NCBI RefSeq assembly: GCF_000294775.2
Contig: NZ_CP015506.1
Location: 2,951,501-3,015,500 of the forward strand
Length of the DNA: 64,000 nucleotides
From: Cytobacillus oceanisediminis 2691
GTDB lineage: Bacteria; Bacillota; Bacilli; Bacillales; Cytobacillaceae
Direction: 5' to 3'
A model generated the notes under the pieces. The model saw nothing but the letters and a program-made list of their open reading frames with translations. It was not told the origin of the DNA and searched no databases. Below are positions 16,944-25,674 of the stretch, in pieces. Within the stretch, counting starts at the first letter, position 1. Each line of letters starts with the position of its first letter. Made by a program: the position numbers and the translations under genes.

Positions 16944-17522
16944 ATGGCGTTTGAAGAGGGACTGGCAAAATCTGAAAAAGCATATGAACAGTTTACGGAG
17001 ATAAGCGCGGCATTCGCGGATATCGTTAAGAACGATTTTATTACAACATGGCAATGGTGGTTTGGACTTGCTTTGTTTATCATTCCCTGGCTGGTGTGGT
17101 TTAAGTACAGGAAAAAAGACAGCACCGGGCGTCTTCTCTTAGCTGGTTTATTAATTATTATTTTATCTCTTACAATAGATCTGGCAGCATTATCCTTGGG
17201 GTTATGGTCCTATCCTATGATCATTATTCCTCTGGCACCATTTCTATTTTTGCCGTACCACTTTTCTTTAGCACCGGTAGGAATAATGTTTGCTCTCCAG
17301 ATAAAGCCTCAAATGAATAGCTTGTTAAAAGGAATTCTTTTCTCTGCCATTGCAGCTTTTGGAGGGATGAATTTCTTTAACGCCATTGATTTTTATAATC
17401 CAAAAAGCTGGTCTACTTTATATGATTTTGTCATTTTCCTCACACTTTACTATGCCGGATATTGGATAACGAGAATGGAGAGTTTACATAGGCTGGATGA
17501 GATAAAATCGGAAGGAAAGTAA
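16944..17522 (+). CDS. CBO0543-type membrane protein
   Basis: A 192-residue protein with a hydrophilic N-terminal segment of about 40 residues, then five hydrophobic helices. The motif SLGLWSYPMIIIPLAPFLFL (LWxYP-x-IPLxP) and the terminal TRMESLHRLDEI match the family layout. The ATG at 16944 lies 6 bases after AGGGTG; the alternative GTG at 16935 has no site. Divergent from the neighbouring DUF3231 gene. Function unknown. Confidence 0.78.
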   Translation: MAFEEGLAKSEKAYEQFTEISAAFADIVKNDFITTWQWWFGLALFIIPWLVWFKYRKKDSTGRLLLAGLLIIILSLTIDLAALSLGLWSYPMIIIPLAPFLFLPYHFSLAPVGIMFALQIKPQMNSLLKGILFSAIAAFGGMNFFNAIDFYNPKSWSTLYDFVIFLTLYYAGYWITRMESLHRLDEIKSEGK

Positions 17523-17534
17523 AATGAAATAAAT

Positions 17535-17566
17535 AAAAGACTTTCTTAATTATCGGAAAGTCTTTT
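17535..17566 (+). terminator. Rho-independent terminator
   Basis: Stem AAAAGACTTTC / GGAAAGTCTTTT with a 9-base loop, shortly after the stop of the CBO0543-type gene. Convergent with the lysoplasmalogenase gene and usable from both sides. Confidence 0.85.
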
Positions 17567-17604
17567 CTGCATCCAAAGTGTACTTTTTATCTCATAAAAT
17601 CAAT

Positions 17605-18285
17605 TTAGAATGGCCGAATCACTTCCGATTTTGCTGTGATTGTCGCCTCTCTTTTCCCAAATGAAGAAAGGCTGCACGCAATCAGGAATTGGGCAGAGTA
17701 GTAAGTTATCATGATGAAAACATCTGAATAAAAAACGCCTGAAACAAACATATTCCAAGACAGAATGGAGTCCGAGATCACAAACAAAAGGCTCCCGGCA
17801 ATGGCCCATTTGCTGCCGGTCAGGATGGCTGATAAAGCCATTATTGAAATGACCAGCATGTAGGCAATAACCGGCATCATCAGCATCCCATTTCCCTCAG
17901 CAGCTATGGATGCAATCAGCTGGCGGCCAATGAGCCAGGAATATAAACCAATCGGGATTATGGCAGCCAGCCGCAGCTTAGTGATATCCGCCATTTTCAG
18001 GAATCCAGTCAAATAGAAAAGATGGCCAACCAGGAAAGCTCCAAGTCCGGCAACAAATGACACGGCAATGAATCCATCCCCGAGCATGCAGAAAAATAAG
18101 CCTATAACGACTAAACGCAATGCCGGCGAAGGACTGGCAGGGAGCTTACGGAATGCATAAATAATAATTAGTGCCATAGGAATCAGCTTTAAGACGACCT
18201 TCATTGCCAGGGGCTCTTGAGGAATAATGAAAATATACAAGAAAGCCATCAGTCCTATTAAAATAGGAATCAGCAGATTTTTCAA
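17605..18285 (-). CDS. Lysoplasmalogenase (YhhN family)
   Basis: A 226-residue protein with about eight membrane helices. The family's conserved acidic sites appear in FFCMLGDGFIA and LLFVISDSILSWNMF, with FLVGHLFYLTGF between. Relatives (YhhN/TMEM86) hydrolyse the vinyl-ether bond of lysoplasmalogens in the membrane. It starts with TTG, with GGGAGA 9 bases ahead. No operon partner is evident. Confidence 0.85.
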   Translation of the reverse strand: MKNLLIPILIGLMAFLYIFIIPQEPLAMKVVLKLIPMALIIIYAFRKLPASPSPALRLVVIGLFFCMLGDGFIAVSFVAGLGAFLVGHLFYLTGFLKMADITKLRLAAIIPIGLYSWLIGRQLIASIAAEGNGMLMMPVIAYMLVISIMALSAILTGSKWAIAGSLLFVISDSILSWNMFVSGVFYSDVFIMITYYSAQFLIACSLSSFGKREATITAKSEVIRPF

Positions 18286-18337
18286 TACTATTCATCTCCC
18301 TGTGTACGAATGTAATTTGCCCTTTAATTAACAGGTA

Positions 18338-18904
18338 TTAAACCCGATCTAGCTTTTTAAAAGGCTTTGGCGGTAATTCAACACGGATTTCATCACCTGG
18401 CTTCACTTCTCCGCCCTCCAAAACAACTCCCATTATTCCAGCTTTTCTTATTAAGTTTCCTCCTCCATCCTGGTCAATAACAGCCTTTAAAAGACCAGGT
18501 TGAAAATGATCGATCTGAGCACAAGGATTCCGTAATCCAGTTACCTGAATAACGGCAGATGTCCCAATAAATAAAACACTGTCAGCAGGCAGTTCAAGAA
18601 GATTGATTCCGGCAGTTGTAATATTTTCACCCATTTGGCCAGGTTCAATATGGAAACGGTCTGCTAACTCCTCAAATAACTCACTGTGGATTAAATGAAC
18701 CTGTCTTAGATTCGGCTGGTCAGGGTTTTGTGCCACTCTTGACCGGTGTTTAATCGTTGAACCAAAATGGGAATCCCCTTCGATCCCAAAACCCTTCACC
18801 AGTTTTATGATATTTTGATTTTTTTTACTGAAAGTGTGCTTTTTGCTTATACTTACCGCTTTGACTGTACCCACAAGTGAATATTTCTTAATTTCATCCT
18901 TCAT
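18338..18904 (-). CDS. MOSC-domain protein
   Basis: A 188-residue protein covering one MOSC domain: GIEGDSHFGSTIKHRSRV, PNLRQVHLIHSEL, QMGENITTAGINL and the conserved cysteine in LRNPCAQIDHFQPG. MOSC proteins such as YiiM bind the molybdenum cofactor and reduce N-hydroxylated compounds. The ribosome site is weak (GTGTGGGATAA). Transcribed alone. Confidence 0.9.
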   Translation of the reverse strand: MKDEIKKYSLVGTVKAVSISKKHTFSKKNQNIIKLVKGFGIEGDSHFGSTIKHRSRVAQNPDQPNLRQVHLIHSELFEELADRFHIEPGQMGENITTAGINLLELPADSVLFIGTSAVIQVTGLRNPCAQIDHFQPGLLKAVIDQDGGGNLIRKAGIMGVVLEGGEVKPGDEIRVELPPKPFKKLDRV

Positions 18905-19128
18905 TTATCCCACACAGCCTTCCTTTTCTTTAGACTCCTGTTACTTATTATTCCATAAAGAATTTTTTAGTCCTTCCCCCTAGGCCATAATGTTCGACAT
19001 TGTTTGATTAGCGATAAGTAAAAAATAATGAGTCTTTCCTCAATGTCCTTATAAAATCACACATATTAAAATAAGAAATTAGGAAATATAGAAGTAGATA
19101 ACACGTATCTAAAAGGGGTTAATTCGCC

Positions 19129-19707
19129 GTGGAGGAAAACCGGATAAAAGACTTCGATCAGATTGTCAAAATGGGTAAAGAGGGACAAAAAGCTTTAAAT
19201 GATTACTGGGTGGAATACAGCATTTACAATTCCTTTGAATATTGGTTTATGGTTATGCTTTTTATTGTTCCTTTAATAGTGTTATTTTTCAAAATTGATA
19301 AAAGAAAATTATTTTTCATGGGGTTTTATGGTTATAGAATTCATATGCTATTTGGCTATATCGACTTGTATAATAAAAACTCCGGACTGCTGAATTATCC
19401 TTTTCCTATGATTCCAGCCGTTCCAGGTATTTCCCTTGACTCCAGTTTCGTTCCTGTCACATTTATGCTTGTTTATCAATGGACATTGAATCATAAAAAA
19501 AATTACTATGTTTATACTGTGCTGACTTCTGCCGTTTTAGCCTTTGTTTTTAAGCCTCTTCTTATAGGTCTCGGTCTATTCAAGCTATATGGAAGCACAA
19601 ACTATCTTTTTCTTTTTATATGTTACCTAATCGTCATTATATTAGCTAAGGTGATTACGGACGTTTTCTTATGGACAGAGCGCAAATTTAACCATCATCA
19701 TGGATAA
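19129..19707 (+). CDS. CBO0543-type membrane protein
   Basis: A 192-residue protein with the layout of 16944-17522: a hydrophilic N-terminus (VKMGKEGQKALNDYWVEYSI), then five membrane helices. The central motif SGLLNYPFPMIPAVPGISLD corresponds to the LWxYP-IP motif of its paralogue. It begins with GTG 10 bases after GGGG. Function unknown. Confidence 0.75.
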   Translation: MEENRIKDFDQIVKMGKEGQKALNDYWVEYSIYNSFEYWFMVMLFIVPLIVLFFKIDKRKLFFMGFYGYRIHMLFGYIDLYNKNSGLLNYPFPMIPAVPGISLDSSFVPVTFMLVYQWTLNHKKNYYVYTVLTSAVLAFVFKPLLIGLGLFKLYGSTNYLFLFICYLIVIILAKVITDVFLWTERKFNHHHG

Positions 19708-19810
19708 TTTAAATCATAGTGTTCTTTTATTAATTCCGGTTGTGTATTAATACCAGATGCGTTTCTGAGACTTTGCATGGAGTAAGATTTACATCAGCAA
19801 TATACATAAA

Positions 19811-19833
19811 AAATGCTGCCGTAATGGCAGCAT
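19811..19833 (-). terminator. Rho-independent terminator
   Basis: Stem ATGCTGCC / GGCAGCAT with a 5-base loop, followed on the minus strand by TTTTTT. It ends the transcript of the gene at 19877-20371. Confidence 0.85.
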
Positions 19834-19876
19834 GAATTTTATTATGGGATATAGTAAGGCAGTATGCAAAAAAACA

Positions 19877-20371
19877 TTAACCTTCTAACTTAGTTAAGTT
19901 CCGATTATTCTTTAATCGATCCAATATCTTAATAAACCCAACAAATCCTCTAATAGTGAATAAGGTAAAATTCACACTGCCAAAGGTATGGAAAATGGAC
20001 CATTTCCTCCACTTAAATAGTCTGGTGTTTTTCTCAAAATACCATTGGGCGATGCTCATTGGGACACTGAATATCAAACTTTTGAGAAAGATATTTCTTA
20101 ATTTGTCATTGTAAGAAATCTTAACCCAAATCACACTTAAAAGCGGGAAAAACAAAATATCATAAATTACGTTGGTTTTAAAAATTTTTGAAAAAGGGCG
20201 GACCGGATATTCAACTCTTTTCGTTCCAACAACATAGGCATCAACAAGAGTGGCAAGAACGCCTTTCGAGAAAAAGACAACTAAAGTCTCCCTCATTTTT
20301 TTCCCTTTAAACAAAAATGGAACTGAAAAAATGCACAATCCGAGAAGAAGGTTCAATAATTTTTTCTCCAT
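19877..20371 (-). CDS. CBO0543-type membrane protein
   Basis: A 164-residue protein with four or five membrane helices and the distinctive end of this family: IAQWYFEKNTRLFKWRKWSI, then NFTLFTIRGFVGFIK. It is the most divergent of the four relatives here. It starts with ATG and is flanked on both sides by terminators, so it is monocistronic. Function unknown. Confidence 0.75.
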   Translation of the reverse strand: MEKKLLNLLLGLCIFSVPFLFKGKKMRETLVVFFSKGVLATLVDAYVVGTKRVEYPVRPFSKIFKTNVIYDILFFPLLSVIWVKISYNDKLRNIFLKSLIFSVPMSIAQWYFEKNTRLFKWRKWSIFHTFGSVNFTLFTIRGFVGFIKILDRLKNNRNLTKLEG

Positions 20372-20461
20372 TGAGAATCAGCCTTTCTATTACAGATAGT
20401 ACTAAATTCACCCATTTTGAATTTATTTATTCTTGAACCTGTTAATTCTAAGCATTTTATA

Positions 20462-20488
20462 AAAAATAAAGCTGCCATTTGGCAGCCG
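20462..20488 (-). terminator. Terminator at the end of the cobalamin operon
   Basis: Stem GGCTGCC / GGCAGCT with a 4-base loop, followed on the minus strand by TTTATTTTTT. It lies about 30 bases after the cbiX stop. Confidence 0.88.
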
Positions 20489-20517
20489 GATCAATTATCT
20501 TATAGGAATTATTCATT

Positions 20518-21720
20518 TTAATGATGGTGATGATGCTCATAGCCATGTTCTTCTGCATACTTACGGAAATTTTCCAGATCCTGCATTCCTGTCGAAGTGC
20601 CGTCAAGGGCCTGATTCATACGCTCTAGCAGCACTGTTCTCAACTTTGGATGGTATCCGAAGTATTCAGCAATATCTATGGATATATGAGGATAGCTTGC
20701 TTTAAACTGTTCGGCCATTTTGTTCATTCTTTCCATTAAAATGCCGGTAAATAAGAAATATGGCAGCATGATGATCTTTTTAGCGCCCAGTTTAATGCAG
20801 CGCTCCATCCCATCCTTGACGGTTGGGGTTGTAACCCCCATGAAGGCACATTCAACAGCAGATACATTTAACTTTTCCCACAGCAATCTGCTGATCTTAT
20901 AAAAATCAGCATTGGCATATGGATCGCTGCCGCCCCGTCCGATTAATAAAATAGCCGTATCTTCATGTGTTTGATTTACATCAAAGCCGGTTTCGGCAAG
21001 TCTTGTTTTTAATATTTCAAGGACTTCCTCATGAACCCCTATCGTCTGGCCATAGGTGAACTGAATATCCGGGAAATGCTCTTTGGCATGTTCAATTTCT
21101 GCCGGAATGTGCAGTTTGGAGTGTCCGGCATGCAATAGGATGATGGGAATGACATGGATTTCATCTGCCCCTTTTTCAACACAAAGCTGAATTCCGTCTT
21201 CAATATTGGGGGATGCAAATTCCAAGAAGCAGGTTTCTACCAGAAGGGCTGGGTCAATGCAGTCTCTCATTTGCCCGACGAATTGGCGGACCTCGTTATT
21301 CCCTGCCTCCATCCTGCTGCCATGCCCGACAAATAAGACAGCTTTTTTCATTGTTCCTTTTCCTTTTCCTTTCTTGTATTTATCAATTCCTTTTATGCGG
21401 TTTTCATTGCGTTTACGTTCGCCGTGTTCCATAGAGTAAATGATTGCATCTTCTTTCACTGCTTCTTGAACAATGCCGCGGGCTGTATCTTCCTGCTGGA
21501 CTGAATACCAGGTTCCTTTTGGGTAATCAATGACGACGCATTTGTCTTTGCAGCGGCCATTGCAGCGTGTACGGGATGTATGAATATGCTCGTCTAAACG
21601 GTTTTTTCGGATTTCATCGCGTATTTGCTGTGTAACTTCTTCTGCGCCTGCTCCCATACAGGTTGCGCCGTTGCAGATGAGCAGGTGACGCTGCATTTGT
21701 GTTAGGTTCCAGGTTGTCAT
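20518..21720 (-). CDS. cbiX: Ferredoxin-sirohydrochlorin cobaltochelatase fusion (CbiX)
   Basis: A 400-residue protein with two parts. Residues 1-90 form a thioredoxin-like 2Fe-2S ferredoxin domain with cysteines in CNGATCMG and RCNGRCKDKC. A basic linker (KGIDKYKKGKGKGT) leads to CbiX from about residue 125, with its opening VLFVGHGSR, metal-binding IILLHAGHSKLH, and a second repeat ending PYFLFTGILMERM. It ends with HHHHH. CbiX inserts cobalt into sirohydrochlorin in anaerobic B12 synthesis. GGAAAAGGAACA precedes an in-frame ATG at 21351, so a ferredoxin-less CbiX may also be made. Last gene of the operon, beyond a palindromic repeat. Confidence 0.93.
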   Translation of the reverse strand: MTTWNLTQMQRHLLICNGATCMGAGAEEVTQQIRDEIRKNRLDEHIHTSRTRCNGRCKDKCVVIDYPKGTWYSVQQEDTARGIVQEAVKEDAIIYSMEHGERKRNENRIKGIDKYKKGKGKGTMKKAVLFVGHGSRMEAGNNEVRQFVGQMRDCIDPALLVETCFLEFASPNIEDGIQLCVEKGADEIHVIPIILLHAGHSKLHIPAEIEHAKEHFPDIQFTYGQTIGVHEEVLEILKTRLAETGFDVNQTHEDTAILLIGRGGSDPYANADFYKISRLLWEKLNVSAVECAFMGVTTPTVKDGMERCIKLGAKKIIMLPYFLFTGILMERMNKMAEQFKASYPHISIDIAEYFGYHPKLRTVLLERMNQALDGTSTGMQDLENFRKYAEEHGYEHHHHH

Positions 21721-21788
21721 TAGGTGACCTCCCTCTATTTATTTTGTTTCTCAATCTTGTAAGTTTGGATATGCTTAGTATTAAGCCC

Positions 21789-21915
21789 GTTGATTTCCGC
21801 TGCGGGCACTTGTTTTCCGCGGGGCGTGCGGTGAGTCTCCTCGGCGCATGCGCCTGCGGGGTCTCACCTGTCCCGCTGCTCCCACAGGAGTTAAGTGCCC
21901 TCCGCTCCAATCAAC
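21789..21915. repeat. Bacillaceae GC-rich palindromic repeat
   Basis: A 127-base imperfect palindrome. One end has GTTGATTTCCGCTGCGGGCA; the other, reversed, reads GTTGATTGGAGCGGAGGGCA. Inside are the paired blocks CTCCTCGGCGC and GCGCCTGCGGGG-type sequence. It is far richer in GC than its surroundings. Elements with these ends and inner blocks occur many times between genes in Bacillus genomes and look like non-autonomous mobile palindromes. Here it lies inside the cobalamin operon, between the corrinoid-binding lipoprotein and cbiX. Confidence 0.8.
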
Positions 21916-21959
21916 TCAGCGAATAAATCTATTTTGAAATCTAAACCCCCACTGACAAC

Positions 21960-22946
21960 CTAATTTTTGAAAGCTTCCGGATAAAAACCTTTTGCCAAAA
22001 CCTCAAGCGCTTCCCCAACACGAACTCCTTCAGATGCTGCTGATAAAGGCAGGATGACAAAGCGTTCGTTTTGGACGGCAGGTGTCTGGCTTAAGGCCGG
22101 ATCTTTTTTTAGGAATTCTATTTTTTGTTCTGCAGTTGTTGATCCATAATCTATCACTACTATTACATCAGGCTGGCGTTCAACTGCATCTTCTTTTGAG
22201 ACAGTCGCCCAATTTCCTTTTACATCCCCGAAGACATTGTGGCCGCCTGCCATTGTGATAAGTGTGTTCATGAAGTTTTGTGTGGCGGTGAATACATCTG
22301 TTTCGCCGCTGTCGTAAACCAGGACATCCAGCGGCTCTTTTACTTTGGGCAATTGTGATGTTATGGCTTCAATCTCTTGGTTCATTTGGGCAATTAGTTT
22401 TTCACCGCGTTCTTCTACCCGGAAAATGTTTGCGATATTGCGGATGTCACCATAGATATCTTCCAGGGTGGGTGCCACTTTAACAGATGAAGATTGTAAG
22501 TAGCTATTAATGCCTAATTTCTTTAGTTCTTCACGTGTTGCAATGTTTTTCTCATTGAATGCACTTTCCCAGCCGCCATATAGAAAGTCTGCTTCTTCTG
22601 ATATGACTTGCTCTTTTGATGGATACTGTTCTGCTAATACTGGAACTTTGTCGTATGCCTCCTGTAGTGGCTCATAAATCTCGTTATCTAAAAATGCTGT
22701 ACCAGCCATTGAATCTTCTAAACCAAGTGCCAGCATGATTTCAGTCACATGCTGATTTAATGATATAGCACGCTTTGGCGCTTCTTCGTATTCATTCACA
22801 AACCCTTCATTTTCAATAACCACTTTCTCCGTCTGCTCCGCTTGTTCACTTTTCACCTTTGCTGTATTTGCCTTTTCGCTTGAGCATGCGGACAATAATA
22901 ATACGGCCGCTAAGACCAGAAAAGCCCAAATTCTGCTGATTTTCAT
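21960..22946 (-). CDS. Corrinoid ABC transporter substrate-binding lipoprotein (BtuF-like)
   Basis: A 328-residue protein with a lipoprotein signal (LVLAAVLLLSAC, lipobox cysteine at residue 21) and a periplasmic-binding-protein type III fold: RAISLNQHVTEIMLALGLED, then EADFLYGGWESAF and PDVIVVIDYG. This class binds B12, haem or ferric siderophores. Position in a B12-riboswitch operon with its ATPase and permease argues for corrinoid uptake. It follows the ATPase by 23 bases. Confidence 0.88.
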   Translation of the reverse strand: MKISRIWAFLVLAAVLLLSACSSEKANTAKVKSEQAEQTEKVVIENEGFVNEYEEAPKRAISLNQHVTEIMLALGLEDSMAGTAFLDNEIYEPLQEAYDKVPVLAEQYPSKEQVISEEADFLYGGWESAFNEKNIATREELKKLGINSYLQSSSVKVAPTLEDIYGDIRNIANIFRVEERGEKLIAQMNQEIEAITSQLPKVKEPLDVLVYDSGETDVFTATQNFMNTLITMAGGHNVFGDVKGNWATVSKEDAVERQPDVIVVIDYGSTTAEQKIEFLKKDPALSQTPAVQNERFVILPLSAASEGVRVGEALEVLAKGFYPEAFKN

Positions 22947-22969
22947 GTTTATAGGTCCCTCGATTCCAT

Positions 22970-23734
22970 TTAATCGTTTGTGTAAAAAAATAAATGAATC
23001 TTTTTGGTAAATGGGTTTTTCGAAACACCAGCCTGCATATGGAAGACTTCTCTTAATGTCTCTTCTGTAAGGACTTGCTCAGGTGTCCCTGACATATAAA
23101 GAGCTCCATCGTTCATGACAAGGAGTTCATCGCAATACCCGGCTGCCAGATTTAAATCATGAAGGGCAGCCACAATGGTGATAGGCAGATCCTTCACTAA
23201 ATCCATTAATTGATATTGATGTTCAATATCCAGATGATTGGTCGGTTCATCCAGAATTAATATGTTTGCCTGCTGTGCCAGGGCGCGAGCGAGCATCACC
23301 CTTTTTTTCTCGCCGCCGGATAAATGGCTGAATGTGCGGTTTTCCAGGTGAAGCACATTCGCGAGCATCATGCTTTCTTCCACAATGGCAAAGTCGTCCC
23401 GGTTATCAGCGGCAAGCCATTTTTTGTACGGCGTCCGTCCCATCATGACTAAATCTTTTACCGTAAAATCAAAGAGCACCGGTGTTTCCTGACTGACAAC
23501 AGCTAACTCCTGAGCAAGCTTTTTCTGAGAGATATCGAGAATATCTTTTTCATATAACGTCACGAAACCGCTCGTTTGTTTTAAATGACGATAAATGATT
23601 TTTAGCATCGTAGATTTTCCGCTGCCATTCGGCCCAATGATGCCAACGAATTTCCCCAGTTCCACAGAAAAAGAGATATTATTTAAAATTTGCTTGTCCG
23701 GCACTGAAAAGGACATATTTTTGACCTGGATCAT
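22970..23734 (-). CDS. Corrinoid ABC transporter ATPase (BtuD-like)
   Basis: A 254-residue FecE/BtuD-type ATPase: Walker A GPNGSGKST near residue 37, the Q-loop near AVVSQETPVLF, signature HLSGGEKKRVMLARALAQ, Walker B ILILDEPTNHLD and switch histidine in AALHDLNLAA. Its start lies 3 bases after the permease stop, so the subunits are co-translated. Confidence 0.92.
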   Translation of the reverse strand: MIQVKNMSFSVPDKQILNNISFSVELGKFVGIIGPNGSGKSTMLKIIYRHLKQTSGFVTLYEKDILDISQKKLAQELAVVSQETPVLFDFTVKDLVMMGRTPYKKWLAADNRDDFAIVEESMMLANVLHLENRTFSHLSGGEKKRVMLARALAQQANILILDEPTNHLDIEHQYQLMDLVKDLPITIVAALHDLNLAAGYCDELLVMNDGALYMSGTPEQVLTEETLREVFHMQAGVSKNPFTKKIHLFFYTND

Positions 23735-23736
23735 CC

Positions 23737-24777
23737 TTATTCACCGTCCCCAAAAGAATATTGCTTTCGCCTAAGCATCCAGATAAAGAATGGGCTTCCG
23801 CAAATAGCGGTTATAATCCCGATTGGCATTTCTTCAGGCGCCAGCACTATACGTGCACCCATATCGGCCCAAACTAAGAAAATGGCACCCATTAGGGCGC
23901 TTATCGGGAGAACCATTTTGTAATTAGACCCTGCCATCATCCGTACGATGTGAGGGATAATCAGCCCGACAAAGCCAATGCTTCCGCTGACCGCGACGAC
24001 CACACCGGTCAGAAGGGATACAAAGAGAATGATAAATATACGAAACCGGTCCAGATTAACACCAAGTGTCGCTGCCGTTTCCTCTCCAAGCAATAAAGCA
24101 TTAAGCTGCCGATAATTCATAAGCAGCAGAATAAAAACAAGCACCATTGAAAAAAATGGGATGCCAAGATTGGACCATTTCGCGCCAGCCAGACTGCCGA
24201 GCATCCAATGCATGACCGCTTGAATGCCGCCCTGCTGCTTGGACATCATCAGCATAAAATTGGTAATGGCGGATAACACCATCGAAACTGCAATCCCTGC
24301 CAAAAGCAGACGAATGACCGATAGGCGTCCATTGACACGTGCTAGGAAAAACACAATCATGACCGCAAGGATAGCCCCTAAGAATGCGGCCAAGGATATG
24401 GCATACTCCCCCAAAATGCTGAATGCACCAAGTAAAATGACAGATGCAGCTCCAACGGATGCTCCGGAAGATACTCCGAGAATATAAGGATCTGCTATCG
24501 AGTTTTTCACTAATGCTTGAATGGCTGCGCCGCAAATGGCCAGGGAAGCACCTACTATGGCCGCAAGTACAATACGAGGGAATCGTATATCCCAAATAAT
24601 AACCGTTTGTGCCTTGGAAGCATCTGTTTCTGTGAATACACCCAGCTTGGAGAATAGCACTTCCCCAATAAGGCGCGGGGTAATATCCACAGATCCTACC
24701 ATCACGGCAAAAGTCATGGAAGCAAGCAGCCCCGCGGCCAGTGCAGCCATCAGTAATGTAAATCGTGCACTAGTCAT
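23737..24777 (-). CDS. Corrinoid ABC transporter permease (BtuC/FecCD-like)
   Basis: A 346-residue permease with about ten membrane helices and family signatures DIRFPRIVLAAIVGASLAIC, LGVSSGASVGAA, and SIGFVGLIIPHIVRMMAGSN near the C-terminus, which contacts the ATPase. It overlaps the preceding methyltransferase by ATGA. Placement in the B12 operon supports corrinoid import over haem or siderophore import. Confidence 0.93.
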   Translation of the reverse strand: MTSARFTLLMAALAAGLLASMTFAVMVGSVDITPRLIGEVLFSKLGVFTETDASKAQTVIIWDIRFPRIVLAAIVGASLAICGAAIQALVKNSIADPYILGVSSGASVGAASVILLGAFSILGEYAISLAAFLGAILAVMIVFFLARVNGRLSVIRLLLAGIAVSMVLSAITNFMLMMSKQQGGIQAVMHWMLGSLAGAKWSNLGIPFFSMVLVFILLLMNYRQLNALLLGEETAATLGVNLDRFRIFIILFVSLLTGVVVAVSGSIGFVGLIIPHIVRMMAGSNYKMVLPISALMGAIFLVWADMGARIVLAPEEMPIGIITAICGSPFFIWMLRRKQYSFGDGE

Positions 24778-25610
24778 ATATGCTTTACAGGCTCCCAGCT
24801 GATGATTGCTGCATGGAAAGGGTAACGGTACACATACTGGCCATCCTCTTTGGAAATAAATCGTTCCAAGGATGCTTCCACATGTGCTTGCTCAAACCGG
24901 GGAGATAAGATTTTCTTGCTCTGGGCATTAATTAATTGCTGCCATGTATCATAACGATGCTCCCGCTCAAGCTTTATCATTTCACAATCTGCATAAATGT
25001 CTAGCTGGTACAGCATGTTGACGATCATGATATAATCCCGGCGCGGGTATTTAATGTCATAGCCAAACTGCTCATCCAATAGGACGTAATGAGGCTGAAT
25101 AGGCCCTGTTGTTAAGCCGATAATGGCACGCTTTTTTGCCAGCATGTTCATTTTCTTCAGCGCTTCATTCATTTCATACATCCGATAAAAGCAGTTCACC
25201 CCCACCACGACATCGTGCGGCTCCAATTGTGCTTCTTCCCATTTGCTGTGGACAAACTGGATAGGCCCATCCTCTTCAAAGTACTGCTTTAAGTATGCGA
25301 GCACACTCTTTGAACCATCGACAAGCGTTAAGCTTCTGACATCCTGGCTGAGCGGAAATGTATAGTTGCCCCATCCCGGACCTAATTCAATACAGGTAGA
25401 GTCTTTCGGGATGTGCGGCCTCATTTTTTCGTAAATCTTTTTGGCATACTCATCTGTCTGCTTGTATCTTTTTTTCTTCATGGACTGCATCCAAAAGGCT
25501 TCTTCCAGCTCATCATCAACCATTCGCTCCGGCATCCTGCCATGCCAGTCCAGCATGCCTTCCTTCCAGAGCTTATCAAAATCGTATTGCAAAGGGGATT
25601 CTTTAATCAT
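24774..25610 (-). CDS. Class I SAM-dependent methyltransferase-like protein
   Basis: A 278-residue protein with the SAM-binding motif IELGPGWGNYTFPL around residue 77, acidic motif II LTLVDGSKSVLAYL and motif IV VVVGVNCFYRMYEM. ATG 25610 is chosen because GAGGAG lies 7 bases ahead. It sits between cobO and the corrinoid permease, overlapping the latter by 4 bases. None of the canonical corrin methylations is missing from this operon, so its substrate is not obvious: perhaps a corrinoid, a lower-ligand precursor or another metallophore. Confidence 0.85.
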   Translation of the reverse strand: MIKESPLQYDFDKLWKEGMLDWHGRMPERMVDDELEEAFWMQSMKKKRYKQTDEYAKKIYEKMRPHIPKDSTCIELGPGWGNYTFPLSQDVRSLTLVDGSKSVLAYLKQYFEEDGPIQFVHSKWEEAQLEPHDVVVGVNCFYRMYEMNEALKKMNMLAKKRAIIGLTTGPIQPHYVLLDEQFGYDIKYPRRDYIMIVNMLYQLDIYADCEMIKLEREHRYDTWQQLINAQSKKILSPRFEQAHVEASLERFISKEDGQYVYRYPFHAAIISWEPVKHI

Positions 25611-25674
25611 TGAAATTCTCCTCAATTTCTAAAACCTAAATAGATACAGCGTCCTAAATTCTCGGGCTGGCTGC

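Noticed and set aside
21614..21910. 98-codon ORF through the palindromic repeat
   Set aside because: Its composition comes from the repeat and from cbiX in another frame; not a real gene.
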